NCBI RefSeq assembly: GCF_022811605.1
Contig: NZ_CP094533.1
Location: forward strand, 1,984,001 to 2,048,000
DNA from: Agromyces soli
GTDB taxonomy: Bacteria > Actinomycetota > Actinomycetes > Actinomycetales > Microbacteriaceae
Direction of reading: 5' to 3'
Length of the DNA stretch: 64,000 nucleotides
Shown piece after piece: positions 18,630-29,306 of the stretch. Numbering within the stretch: position 1 is the stretch's first letter; every line of letters starts with the position of its first letter. The notes below the pieces were generated by a model, which saw only the letters and a program-made list of their open reading frames with translations, searched no databases and was not told the origin of the DNA. The position numbers and the translations under genes are program-made.

Positions 18630-19991
18630 ATGAGACGCACCACGGTCGCCCTGCTCGCCGCACTCGAGGCGCTCGTCTCGGCGCTCGTCGGCTACGGCAT
18701 CGCCCTCGTGCCGCTCATGCTGCTCTGGGGCATGCACTTCCAGCTCGGTCTCGGGCTCGACGTCGTGTTCCGCGCCGCCGCCGACGTCTGGCTCCTCGGG
18801 CACGGCGTCGACCTCACCGTGCAGCTCGACGAGGTGACAGCCGCCCGGACCGGCGTCCCCGGCGCGGAGGCGGCCTTCCCGATCACGATCGCGCTGCTCG
18901 GGTTCGCCCTGCTCACCCTGCTCGTCGCGCGCCGCATCGGTCGCCGTGCGGTCGCCGCCGGGGCGCCCGTCGCGGGCCTCGTGGCGGCCGTCGCCGTCTC
19001 CGCCGGCGTCGGGCTCGTCGCGACCCTCGCCGCCCGCCACCCGGCCGCGCACGCCTCGGTCTGGCAGGGGGCGCTGCTGCCCGCCGCGATCACCGCCGCC
19101 GGCGTGCTCATCGGTCTGCTGAGCTCGGAGCAACTGCGCGACCGGCTCCTCGACCGGCTGCCCGCCGCCGTGCCCGACGAGTGGCTCGAGCTCGCGGGGC
19201 GCGCATGGCGCGTCGGCGTCGGCTCGGCGTTCGCGGTGCTCGCCGTGTCCGGGCTCGTCGTCGCGTGGGCGATCGTGTCGAGCTACGCCACGATCACGGG
19301 GCTGCATCAGGTGCTCGGCGCGGGCTTCGACGGCGGCGTCGCCATCTTCGTCGCGGAGCTGGCGCTGCTGCCGAACCTCGTGCTCTGGGGCGCGTCCTGG
19401 CTGCTCGGCCCCGGCTTCGCGATCGGCGCCGGGACCCAGGTCACGCCCGCCGGCACCCTGCTCGGGCCTGTCCCGGGGCTGCCGATCGCCGGCGCGCTGC
19501 CGAGCGACGGCGCCCCGATGTCGGCGCTCTGGCTCCTCGTGCCGGTGCTCGCGGCCTTCGTCGGCGCATATCTCGTCTCCCGGGTCTCGGGCGCCGGCAC
19601 GGATGCCCCGACCCGCTCCGACGTCGCACGCGACGAGCCCGACGTCGACCGGGCCGCCGACGAGCCCGCCGACGGCGGATGGGCCGACGGCGGATGGGCC
19701 CTCGGCTCGGCCCCCCGGTCAGGCCAGACGCCGTGGTGGCATCCGCTCGCCGTCGGGCTGGGCGCCGGCCTCCTCGCCGCGCTCGTCCTCGGCCTCGGCG
19801 CCTGGTGGTCGGGTGGCGCGATCGGCCCCGGCCGGCTCGCCGACGCGGGTCCGAACGGCTGGGCCGTCGCCGGGGTCGCCGCGCTCACCGTGGCCGTCGG
19901 CGCGGTGGTCGGCGGCTTCACCGCCCGGGCCCGCACCGGTCGCCGGACGTCACCGGCCGAATCGACCCCGGCCGAACCCGATACACTCTGA
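18630..19991 (+). CDS. DUF6350 protein, PerM-like cell-division membrane protein
   Basis: Polytopic membrane protein of 453 residues with about nine or ten hydrophobic segments and few soluble stretches except a Pro/Asp-rich loop near residues 325-365 ([20 protein letters not shown]). The family (DUF6350) includes mycobacterial PerM, which supports cell division during persistence and lies directly upstream of purN and purH, exactly as here. The identification rests on this position plus topology and overall composition rather than a sharp motif. Start ATG 18630, leaderless by the upstream -10 box. Confidence 0.8.
   Translation: MRRTTVALLAALEALVSALVGYGIALVPLMLLWGMHFQLGLGLDVVFRAAADVWLLGHGVDLTVQLDEVTAARTGVPGAEAAFPITIALLGFALLTLLVARRIGRRAVAAGAPVAGLVAAVAVSAGVGLVATLAARHPAAHASVWQGALLPAAITAAGVLIGLLSSEQLRDRLLDRLPAAVPDEWLELAGRAWRVGVGSAFAVLAVSGLVVAWAIVSSYATITGLHQVLGAGFDGGVAIFVAELALLPNLVLWGASWLLGPGFAIGAGTQVTPAGTLLGPVPGLPIAGALPSDGAPMSALWLLVPVLAAFVGAYLVSRVSGAGTDAPTRSDVARDEPDVDRAADEPADGGWADGGWALGSAPRSGQTPWWHPLAVGLGAGLLAALVLGLGAWWSGGAIGPGRLADAGPNGWAVAGVAALTVAVGAVVGGFTARARTGRRTSPAESTPAEPDTL
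19982..19987 (+). promoter_or_regulatory. -10 box TACACT for purN (leaderless)
   Basis: TACACT ends six bases before the purN GTG, placing the transcription start at about the start codon. It overlaps the stop of the upstream gene. Confidence 0.5.
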
Positions 19992-19993
19992 GC

Positions 19994-20583
19994 GTGCTGA
20001 AGCTCGTCGTGCTCATCTCCGGCGGCGGCTCGAACCTCCGCGCGCTGCTCGAAGCCTCCCGCGATGCCGAGTTCCCCGCCCGGGTCGTGGCCATCGGCGC
20101 CGACCGCGAGGCCGACGGGCTCGCGCTCGGCGAGGAGTTCGGCATCCCGACCTTCACCGTGCCGTACACGGCCTACGAGAGCCGTGACGCCTGGGGCGAG
20201 GCGCTCATCGAAGAGGTGCGCCGCTGGGACGCCGAGCTCGTCGTGCTCTCCGGGCTCATGCGGCTCGTGCCGCCCGCCGTCGTCCGCGCGTTCTCGCCGC
20301 AGCTCATCAACACCCACCCGGCGTACCTGCCGGAGTTCCCTGGCGCGCACGCCGTGCGCGACGCGATCGCCGCCGGCGTCACGCAGACCGGCGCGAGCCT
20401 CATCGTCGTCGACGACTCCGTCGACGGCGGCCCGATCGTCGCCCAGGAGCGCGTGCCCGTGCTGCCCGGCGACACCGAGGCCAGCCTGCACGAGCGCATC
20501 AAACCCGTCGAACGCCGCCTCCTCATCGAGGCCGTGCTCGACATCGCCAACGCCCACCTCGATCTGAAGGACCTCGCGCGATC

Positions 20584-20587
<4 letters not shown>
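19994..20587 (+). CDS. purN: Phosphoribosylglycinamide formyltransferase
   Basis: Transfers a formyl group from 10-formyltetrahydrofolate to GAR in purine synthesis; 197 residues. The phosphate loop [14 protein letters not shown] is near the N-terminus, [16 protein letters not shown] carries the catalytic Asn and His, and [15 protein letters not shown] the catalytic Asp. The GTG start at 19994 has no ribosome site but lies right after a -10 box. purH overlaps the stop by 4 nt. Confidence 0.96.
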
Positions 20588-22194
<1,607 letters not shown>

Positions 22195-22240
22195 TCCCTC
22201 GCCCGGGCTCCGCCCGGATCCGGCACGCTCCGCCGGGCGG

Positions 22241-22246
22241 TACGCT
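22241..22246 (+). promoter_or_regulatory. -10 box TACGCT
   Basis: TACGCT lies 74 bases before ATG 22321 and just after the short hairpin behind purH. The -35 region is not clear. Confidence 0.35.
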
Positions 22247-22320
22247 GGGAGCGACGGGCGCTCACGAGGCGCTCGCACCAGCATGCCCACGAGGCGTCAG
22301 AGTCCGAGGAGAACCGATCG

Positions 22321-23415
22321 ATGTCGATCACCCCTGCACCGGCCGCACCCGCGACCGAGGTCCACGTCCAGCTGCCCCAGGCGGCCCCCGATCATGAACG
22401 GGTGCTCATCACCCGCGGGCCGCGATCCGGGCTCACCATCATCGTCGCCGTGCACTCCACGGTGCTCGGCCAGGCGCTCGGCGGGGCCCGCCTCTGGCGC
22501 TACGAGCACTGGACCGATGCGCTCGGCGACGCGCTGCGGCTCTCCCAGGCGATGACGATGAAGAACGCCGCGGCGGGTCTCGCGCGCGGCGGCGGCAAGT
22601 CGGTCGTGGCGATCCCGTCCGGGGTCGAGCTCGACGAGGTCGGCCGACGCGACGCCATGCTCGACCTCGGCGACGCGGTCGAGTCGCTCGGCGGCGCGTA
22701 CATGACCGCCGAGGACGTCGGCACGAGCGCCGAGCTGATGGCCGTCGTGCACGAGCGCACCCAGCACGTCTGCGGGCTGCCCGCCGAGGCCGGCGGGGTC
22801 GGCGAGCCCGCCGATGCCACCGCCGCGGGCGTCTTCGCCGGCATGCTCGCGACGCTCGAGCACGTCTTCGGCTCCGCAGACCCCGCCGGCCGCCACTTCG
22901 TCGTGGCCGGGCTCGGTCAGGTCGGCGGACGGCTCGCCCGCATGCTCGCGGCACGCGGCGCCCGGCTCACCGTCACGGACGTGTTCGAGGGCAAGCGGGC
23001 GCTCGCCGAGGAGCTCGGGGCCGCCTGGGTCTCGCCAGCGGAGGCCCACCTCGTCGAGGCCGACGTCTTCGTGCCCTGCGGGCTCGGCGGCGTGCTCACC
23101 GGCCAGGTCGTCTCCGAACTGCGGGTGCGCGCCGTCGTCGGTGCGGCGAACAACCAGCTCGCGGCGCGCGGCGTCGCCGACCGGCTGCGCGAGCGCGGCA
23201 TCGTGTGGGCGCCCGACTTCGTCGTGAACGCCGGCGGGGTCGTCTACCTCGACCTGGCCTCCGCACCGGGCGTCACGGCCGCCGAGCTCGACGACCGCAT
23301 CGCGGGCATCGGCGACACGATCGGCGCGATCCTGCGCGAAGCGGATGCCTCGGGCACGACCACCCTCGAGTCCGCCGAGCGTCTCGCCCTCGCCCGGCTG
23401 CACGCCGCCGGCTGA
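22321..23415 (+). CDS. Glu/Leu/Phe/Val dehydrogenase family protein
   Basis: NAD(P)-dependent oxidative deamination of an amino acid, probably a branched-chain one; 364 residues, close to leucine and valine dehydrogenases and shorter than glutamate dehydrogenases. MTMKNAAAGLARGGGKSVV carries the catalytic Lys in the GGGKS motif, MTAEDVGTSAELM follows, and the Rossmann motif is VAGLGQVGGRLARML. VVGAANNQLA and VNAGGVV are also family-typical. The start has GAGGAGAA upstream. The exact substrate cannot be read from the sequence. Confidence 0.88.
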   Translation: MSITPAPAAPATEVHVQLPQAAPDHERVLITRGPRSGLTIIVAVHSTVLGQALGGARLWRYEHWTDALGDALRLSQAMTMKNAAAGLARGGGKSVVAIPSGVELDEVGRRDAMLDLGDAVESLGGAYMTAEDVGTSAELMAVVHERTQHVCGLPAEAGGVGEPADATAAGVFAGMLATLEHVFGSADPAGRHFVVAGLGQVGGRLARMLAARGARLTVTDVFEGKRALAEELGAAWVSPAEAHLVEADVFVPCGLGGVLTGQVVSELRVRAVVGAANNQLAARGVADRLRERGIVWAPDFVVNAGGVVYLDLASAPGVTAAELDDRIAGIGDTIGAILREADASGTTTLESAERLALARLHAAG

Positions 23416-23491
23416 TCGGGTGACGAACGGCGCCACCGGTCGGCCGGGGGCGCGGGCGGCAGCGGAGACGCACCGCCCGCGGCCCGGCCGC

Positions 23492-23497
23492 TAGGCT
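23492..23497 (+). promoter_or_regulatory. -10 box TAGGCT (leaderless)
   Basis: TAGGCT ends eight bases before ATG 23506; no ribosome site lies in between. Confidence 0.5.
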
Positions 23498-23505
23498 CGG
23501 TGACC

Positions 23506-24795
23506 ATGACGTCCCCCGCGCCAGCCGATCCCGCCGACGAATCCGGCGGCGATCCCGCCGAGCCAGCCACGCGACCCGCGCCCGCCCGCCGCACCGGGGG
23601 CGGTCGAGCGGTGCTCGCCGTGCTCGGCTCGTCCGCGGCCGTCGGCGCCCTGGGCTTCCTCGGCGCCCTGCTCGCCTTCTTCATCGGCAACGGGCACACG
23701 CCCGAGGTGTTCGTGCAGCTCACCGGGCACTTCGCCCTCGCCGGCTTCTTCGCGGCCGCGCTGCTCGCGATCTCGAACGCCGCCGGCGCCCTGCGCACCT
23801 GGTTCCTGGCGCTCATCTCTGGCTTCGCCGCGGCCGTGCTCGCGGCCATCCTCGCGACCACGGTGACGGTGCTCGCCACGGGGCGCGGGATCTCCGGCGA
23901 GCTGTTCCTCTTCGTCGTCGGCTCGCTCGTCAGCCTCAACCTCGTGTTCGTGCTGCTCGTGACGTTCGGCGAGCTCTGGCTCGCGCCGTTCGTCGCCCGG
24001 GCCATCCAGTCGTACCAGCCGGAGCGGATGCCCCGGCGCATCGCCCTCGTCCGCATCCCCGCCTCGAACCTCGCCGACGGCGAGCTCACCCACCTCGAGC
24101 GTCTGCCCGTCGACCAGGCCAAGGCCGACGAGCAGTGGGACAACTACTGCGCCACCCTCGTCGCCGAGGGCTGGGAGACCGTCGAGGTCGACGCGGCCCC
24201 CGAACTCGCCGACTCGGTGTTCGTCGAGGACACGGTCGTGCTCTTCGAGGACCTGGCCGTCATCACGAGTCCGGGCGCGGCCTCGAGGCGCGGCGAGATC
24301 GAGGGCGTCGAGCGCAGCGTCCGCGACCTGCCCGGGCTCGAGCTCGCCCGCATCGAGGCGCCCGGCACGCTCGAGGGCGGCGACGTGCTGAAGGTCGGCC
24401 GCACCGTGTACGTCGGCGCCTCCAGTCGCACGAACGCGGAGGGCATCCGCCAGCTCCGCGCCCTGCTCGACGGGCGCGACTACACCGTCGTCGCCGTGCC
24501 CGTGACGCGGGCGCTGCACCTGAAGAGCGCGGTCACGGCGCTGCCGGACGGCACGGTGATCGGGCACCCCGAGCTCGTCGACGCGCCGAGCCTGTTCCCG
24601 CGCTTCCTGCCCGTGCCGGAGCGGGAGGGCGTCGCGGTCGTGCTGGTCGCGGACGACACGCTGCTGATGTCGGCGGCTGCTCCGCGGACGGCGGAGCTGC
24701 TGTCGGGCCTCGGCTACCGTGTGCTCACGGTCGACATCAGCGAGTTCGAGAAGCTCGAGGGCTGCGTCACCTGTCTGTCGGTCCGGGTGCGCTGA
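23506..24795 (+). CDS. Membrane-domain/dimethylargininase fusion
   Basis: Protein of 429 residues with two parts. Residues ~1-30 are Pro/Ala/Asp-rich; ~33-165 hold four membrane helices (VLAVLGSSAAVGALGFLG, FFAAALLAISNAAGALRTW and two more). From ~178 (RIALVRIPASNLADGELTHL) it is a complete dimethylarginine dimethylaminohydrolase-like domain of the guanidino-group-modifying superfamily, with FVEDTVVLFED, TLEGGDVLKVGRTVYVG, the catalytic His in LHLKSAV (~H337) and the nucleophile Cys in GCVTCLS (~C422). Expected reaction: dimethylarginine to citrulline and dimethylamine. Its 3' end overlaps the convergent ABC gene by 29 bases. Confidence 0.88.
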   Translation: MTSPAPADPADESGGDPAEPATRPAPARRTGGGRAVLAVLGSSAAVGALGFLGALLAFFIGNGHTPEVFVQLTGHFALAGFFAAALLAISNAAGALRTWFLALISGFAAAVLAAILATTVTVLATGRGISGELFLFVVGSLVSLNLVFVLLVTFGELWLAPFVARAIQSYQPERMPRRIALVRIPASNLADGELTHLERLPVDQAKADEQWDNYCATLVAEGWETVEVDAAPELADSVFVEDTVVLFEDLAVITSPGAASRRGEIEGVERSVRDLPGLELARIEAPGTLEGGDVLKVGRTVYVGASSRTNAEGIRQLRALLDGRDYTVVAVPVTRALHLKSAVTALPDGTVIGHPELVDAPSLFPRFLPVPEREGVAVVLVADDTLLMSAAAPRTAELLSGLGYRVLTVDISEFEKLEGCVTCLSVRVR

Positions 24796-25483
24796 GCCCC
24801 GGCGCCGGGCGGGGCGTCCCGACGCCGTCGTGCAGCTCGAGCAGCTGATCCGCCCGCTTCACGAGCGAGGGGTCGTGCGTCGTCACGACCGCCGCGACAC
24901 CGTGCTCGTGGACGAGCTCGCCGATGAGGTCCATCACCTGCGCCGCCGTGCCGCTGTCGAGCTGCCCGGTCGGCTCGTCGGCGAGCAGCAGGTGCGGACG
25001 CGCGACGAGGGCGCGGGCGATGCCCACGCGCTGCTGCTGACCGCCGGAGAGCTCGTACGGCCGCTGGGCCGCATGCTCGGCGAGGCCGACGAGCCGGAGC
25101 GCCTCGGCGACGCGCTCGTCCCGCTCGGCGGGCTCCACCCGCTGCAGCCGGAGCGGGACCGAGACGTTCTCGGCGGCCGAGAGCACCGGGATGAGCCCGA
25201 AGGACTGGAAGATGTAGCCGAGGCGATCACGACGCACCTCCGCGAGTGCGGTCTCGTCGAGCGCGGAGAGCTCCAGCTCGCCCAGATGCACCCGGCCGGC
25301 ATCCGGGCGGTCCAGGCCACCGAGGAGGTTCAGCAGCGTCGTCTTTCCGGCGCCCGAGGGGCCGGTCACGACGAGGAGCTCGCCCGGGCGCACCTCGAGC
25401 GAGACCTCGCGGACGGCGTGCACCTCGCCCGCCCGCCCCGAGAAGGTGCGGGTGATCGATTCGGCGCGCAGCGCGGCGGTCAT
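24767..25483 (-). CDS. ABC transporter ATP-binding protein (MacB/LolD type)
   Basis: Nucleotide-binding subunit of 238 residues. Walker A is GPSGAGKTT, the Q-loop FQSFGLIPVLSA, signature LSGGQQQRVGIARAL, Walker B LLLADEPTGQLD and switch His in VVTTHDPSL. The sequence is of the MacB/LolD class that works with FtsX-like permeases, which in this operon are the two large genes at 26559 and 29303. Its ATG overlaps the stop of the other ATPase gene by 4 nt. Last gene of the operon. Confidence 0.93.
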   Translation of the reverse strand: MTAALRAESITRTFSGRAGEVHAVREVSLEVRPGELLVVTGPSGAGKTTLLNLLGGLDRPDAGRVHLGELELSALDETALAEVRRDRLGYIFQSFGLIPVLSAAENVSVPLRLQRVEPAERDERVAEALRLVGLAEHAAQRPYELSGGQQQRVGIARALVARPHLLLADEPTGQLDSGTAAQVMDLIGELVHEHGVAAVVTTHDPSLVKRADQLLELHDGVGTPRPAPGLSAPGPTDR

Positions 25484-26562
25484 GCGGCTCCTCCGTTCGG
25501 GGCCGGCCGGTCGCCGGCGTCGGGGTCGGCGTCGGCGCCGGGGTCGGGTGCGGCGTGCCGACCGCGGCGGCGCGGGGCGTCGTCGGCGGGTGCCGACTCG
25601 CGCGGCGAAGGCCCGGGCGGCCACGGCTCGCGCGGCGCCGGCTCGGGCGGCGCCGACTCGCGCGGCCGGGGCGGCGGGGCGCCCTCGTGGCCGGGCCAGA
25701 CGCCCACGTGGTCGGGCTCCAGCGCGAGCCGCACCCGCTCCTGCAGCTCGAGCGAGGCCACGAAGTCGTGCGGGAGCTGCAGCCGGCCCACCCGGTCGAG
25801 CACCGCGAACTCCTCGGCCACCGCCTGCTCGGCGCCGTGCTCGTCGAGCCGTGTGGAGCGCAGCACCTCGGTGGACGTGCGGCCGTCGCGGATCTGCACG
25901 GTGCGCCGGACGTGCTCCGAGACGGTCGGGTCGTGCGTGACGATGAGCGTCGTGACACCGAGCTCCTCGTTGACCCGGCGCATCGCCTCGAGCACGGAGG
26001 CGCTCGTCGCCTCGTCCAGTTCTCCCGTCGGCTCGTCGGCGAGCAGCACCCGCGGGCCGTTCGCGAGCGCGACGGCGATCGCCACGCGCTGCTGCTGGCC
26101 GCCGGACAGCTCGCCCGGACGGCGGTCGGCGAACTCGGCCACCTCGAGCAGGTCGAGGAGCTCGGCGATCCGTTGCGCCCGCGCGCCGCCCTTCGCGGTG
26201 CCCGCGACATTGATCGCGAGCGCCAGGTTCTCGGCCGCGGTGAGGTACGGCAGCAGGTTGCGCGAGGTCTGCTGCCAGATGAAGCCCACCGTGCGGCGCT
26301 GGTACCCGACGCGCTCGCGGCCGCCCATGGTCAGCAGGTCGTGCCCTGCGACGCGTGCGACGCCCGCGGTGGCGGTGTCGAGCCCGGAGAGGATCGTCAG
26401 GAGGGTCGACTTGCCGGAGCCGGACGCGCCGACCACGGCGACCATCTCGCCCGCCTCGACCCGGAGGTTCAGCCCCTGCAGCGCCTGCACCTCGACCCCG
26501 TCGGCGCTGAAGATGCGCACGAGGTCGACGCAGAGGATGTGCGGTTCGGCGACGTCGGTCAT
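25480..26562 (-). CDS. ABC transporter ATP-binding protein with AbrB-like C-terminal domain
   Basis: ATP-binding subunit of 360 residues. Residues ~1-235 form a MacB/LolD-type ATPase: Walker A GASGSGKST, signature LSGGQQQRVAIAVAL, Walker B VLLADEPTGELD and switch region VTHDPTVSEHVRR. Residues ~250-292 (FAVLDRVGRLQLPHDFVASL, then ELQERVRLALEPDHVGVWPG) look like a swapped-hairpin AbrB/SpoVT DNA-binding or dimerisation unit. The remaining ~65 residues are Pro/Arg/Glu-rich and probably disordered. It overlaps both neighbours by 4 nt. The AbrB call is based on pattern only. Confidence 0.85.
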   Translation of the reverse strand: MTDVAEPHILCVDLVRIFSADGVEVQALQGLNLRVEAGEMVAVVGASGSGKSTLLTILSGLDTATAGVARVAGHDLLTMGGRERVGYQRRTVGFIWQQTSRNLLPYLTAAENLALAINVAGTAKGGARAQRIAELLDLLEVAEFADRRPGELSGGQQQRVAIAVALANGPRVLLADEPTGELDEATSASVLEAMRRVNEELGVTTLIVTHDPTVSEHVRRTVQIRDGRTSTEVLRSTRLDEHGAEQAVAEEFAVLDRVGRLQLPHDFVASLELQERVRLALEPDHVGVWPGHEGAPPPRPRESAPPEPAPREPWPPGPSPRESAPADDAPRRRGRHAAPDPGADADPDAGDRPAPNGGAA

Positions 26563-29306
26563 GATTCCTCCTCCTTGCGGAGCGCTCTGGCGGCATCCAC
26601 CCGGCCCCCGATGCTCGCGGCGACCCAGGCGCCGATCCCGGAGACCGCGATCGCGCCGGCGAGCACGCCGCCGACGAGCAGCGGGTCGATCGAGATGGGC
26701 GGTTGGACGATCGCGCCCGTGAACGCGGCGATGTTGATGGCCGGCAGCACGACCACCGGCAGCAGCATCCCGAGCGCCGCGCCGGCGACGACCGCCGCGA
26801 CGACGACCGGGCCGATCTCCCAGGCGACGAGTGCCCGCTCCTCGCGACGACGCAGGCCGAGCGTCGACAGCAGCGGCAGCAGCCGCTCTCGAGCGGGGCG
26901 GCCGACGACGAGCGTGAGCACGATGGCGAGCGCCGTGGCGAGGCTCGTGAGCACGATGGCGATCGCGAGCGCGATCATGAGGCCCCGCGCCGCCGGACTG
27001 GCCGACAGGGAATCGGCCAGCGAGTCCGGGGTGTCGGCCGTCGCGCCGTCACCGGCGACGGCGACGGCGGCGTCCGCGATCGCGTCGGCGGAGGCGTCGG
27101 GCGCGACCCGGATGAGCACGGTGCGCGGCACGAGGGTATCGGTGAACGGCCGCGCCTTCGAGCGGTCGACGAGCAGCCAGTCGCGGCGCGGCGTGAACGC
27201 CGTCTCGGCCGTCACGCCCTCGACGACGTCGATCTCCTGCCCGTCGAGCCGGACCCGGTCACCGCCCGCGAGCCGCTCGGCGAGCGCGCCGGAGGCGAGC
27301 ACCGGCACCGGGCGGTCGTCGGCGTCTCCCGCGCCGAGCGCCGCAGGCAGCGGCAGCACGCCGCTCCGCCCCTCCTGCACGGCGGTCATCTCGGCGACGT
27401 CCACCACGACGACCGTGGTCGGTCGGCGCTGACCGTCGACCTCGAGCGGGGCGGAGCCCGTCGAGTACACGGGGGCGATGGCCTCGACCCCGTCGATCGC
27501 GCGCAGCTCGTCGAGCTGCGCGGTCGTCATCGGGCCCGCGTGCAGCTGCACGTCGGCACCGACCTGGACGGCGGCGGATGCCTCGATCCCGCCCCGCACG
27601 GTGCCGAGCAGCACCGCCGAGAAGACGGCGACCGCGACGCCGACGACGACCGCGAGCACGGGGACGAGCCCGGCGGACGGGTCGCGCAGCGCGCGGGCCG
27701 CACCGAGGAAGGCGACGAGCGAGCGACGTCGTTCGAGCACCGTCACCAGACGGCGCAGCGGCAGCGGGTAGACGCGGAGCACGACGACGCAGACGACGAG
27801 GGCGAGCAGCAGCGGCACGGCCGCGAGGAGCGGGTCGACGCTCGCCGGCCCCGCCGCGTCGGTGCTCGAGAGGCCGCGGCGGAACAGCAGCACGACGGCG
27901 GTGGCGGCGACGAGGGTCACCGCGAGCTCGGCGATCCAGCGGCCGCGGGCCGGGACCCCGCCGAGGTCGACCCTCGCGCGTCGCAAGGGGCTCAGCTGCC
28001 CGGCCGAAGCCGCCAGCAGAACACCGGGGGCGAGGGCGAAGGCCGCGGCGAGCCACCAGCCGCCCGCGCCGGTCTGTGCGGGCAGGACGAGGGTGCCGGC
28101 GATGCCGCCCACGAGCAGTGCGGGCAGGCCGATGATCGCGCCCTCGGCGCCGAGCACGGTGCGGAGCTGCCCGGTGGACCCGCCGCGCGCGGCGGCGAGT
28201 TCGAGGCCCGTGCGGCGGCGCTCGAACACCACGAGCGCGCCGAGCACGAGCACGGCGATCGTGACGCCGATCGGGCCGGAGGCGACAGTGGCGAGCACGG
28301 CGTCGACCGCGACCGCCTCGCTGCGCGCCTGGATCAGCACGTCGCGAAGTCCGCTGCGGAAGGTGATGCTGTCGGCCGTGCGGAAGGACAGGGTCTCGGC
28401 GCTCTGGTCGAGCGGCTCCATGCGGGACTCGACCTCGCCGAGCTGGTCGATGAGCGTCGACACCTGGTCCGCGCCGACCTCCCCGTACTCCAGCGGGAAC
28501 CACACCTGGAGCTCGATCGGGAGCGAGACGGACTGCACCGTCTCCCAGGAGCTCGGATCGAACATGGCGACGCCCGTGATGATGGGCGGGCTGAGGCCGA
28601 CCTGCTCGCGATTCGCGCGGAGCGCCGTCGGCACGTGGCTCCAGAACGGATCGGCGGGATCGATCGCGGTGTACGTGCCGGTGACGACCGCGGGCACTCG
28701 GCCCGTCGGGAAGTCGAGGGTGCGGGTCTCGCCGACCGCCCACTCGAGGCGTTCGGCGACGGGGACCGAGAGCACGACCTCCATCGGCTCCTCGCCGGGG
28801 ACCGCGCCGTCGAAGCGGGCGGGCCACTCGCCCTCGCTCAGCTCGGCGTGCTCGCGCAGTCGAGGGTCGAAGCCGGGCTGGACGCGGAAGATGGTGCTGC
28901 CGATGCCCTGCTCCGCGGTGCTCGCGACCACCGGGTCGCCGACGACGACGGCGCTCGGCGGCCCGAGCACGGTGCGGAGCTCCTCGGGCAGCCGGTCCCG
29001 GATCTGCTCGGCCTGCGCGGCCTGCGAGCCCCAGACGGCGGCGACGTCCTCCGGCAGGGTGGATTCGCCGGGTCCGACCGGCGGTCGGTCTCTCGTCGAC
29101 GCGGTCAGGTCGAGTTCCCGCGGCGCGACGGCCGCCATCGACTGCTGCAGCGACTCGGTGTGCAGGGCGGTGATCGCCCGGGGCAGCGCGACCGCCGCGA
29201 AGGCGGCGACGGCGACGAGCACCGCCAGCAGGATCGACGCGGTGGGGGAGGCCTGGAACTGCCGGCCGACGAGGCCCGCCGAGGACAGCCGGGAGTGTCG
29301 GCTCAT
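26559..29306 (-). CDS. FtsX-like ABC transporter permease
   Basis: Large membrane subunit of 915 residues. One N-terminal helix (SILLAVLVAVAAFAAVALP) is followed by an extracytoplasmic domain of ~350 residues, a central group of hydrophobic segments (TIAVLVLGALVVFERRRTG onward), a second extracytoplasmic domain (VQVGADVQLHAGPMTTAQLD) and a final three-helix FtsX block ending near ALRKEEES. This two-domain layout belongs to MacB/FtsX-type transporters that act on lipids, peptides or drugs from the membrane. ATG 29306 overlaps the upstream permease stop, and the stop overlaps the ATPase ATG. Confidence 0.88.
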   Translation of the reverse strand: MSRHSRLSSAGLVGRQFQASPTASILLAVLVAVAAFAAVALPRAITALHTESLQQSMAAVAPRELDLTASTRDRPPVGPGESTLPEDVAAVWGSQAAQAEQIRDRLPEELRTVLGPPSAVVVGDPVVASTAEQGIGSTIFRVQPGFDPRLREHAELSEGEWPARFDGAVPGEEPMEVVLSVPVAERLEWAVGETRTLDFPTGRVPAVVTGTYTAIDPADPFWSHVPTALRANREQVGLSPPIITGVAMFDPSSWETVQSVSLPIELQVWFPLEYGEVGADQVSTLIDQLGEVESRMEPLDQSAETLSFRTADSITFRSGLRDVLIQARSEAVAVDAVLATVASGPIGVTIAVLVLGALVVFERRRTGLELAAARGGSTGQLRTVLGAEGAIIGLPALLVGGIAGTLVLPAQTGAGGWWLAAAFALAPGVLLAASAGQLSPLRRARVDLGGVPARGRWIAELAVTLVAATAVVLLFRRGLSSTDAAGPASVDPLLAAVPLLLALVVCVVVLRVYPLPLRRLVTVLERRRSLVAFLGAARALRDPSAGLVPVLAVVVGVAVAVFSAVLLGTVRGGIEASAAVQVGADVQLHAGPMTTAQLDELRAIDGVEAIAPVYSTGSAPLEVDGQRRPTTVVVVDVAEMTAVQEGRSGVLPLPAALGAGDADDRPVPVLASGALAERLAGGDRVRLDGQEIDVVEGVTAETAFTPRRDWLLVDRSKARPFTDTLVPRTVLIRVAPDASADAIADAAVAVAGDGATADTPDSLADSLSASPAARGLMIALAIAIVLTSLATALAIVLTLVVGRPARERLLPLLSTLGLRRREERALVAWEIGPVVVAAVVAGAALGMLLPVVVLPAINIAAFTGAIVQPPISIDPLLVGGVLAGAIAVSGIGAWVAASIGGRVDAARALRKEEES

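Noticed and set aside
22203-22217. Terminator after purH
   Set aside because: A 6-bp CCGGGC/GCCCGG stem with no T-run is weak in such GC-rich sequence, so it is mentioned only in the purH entry.
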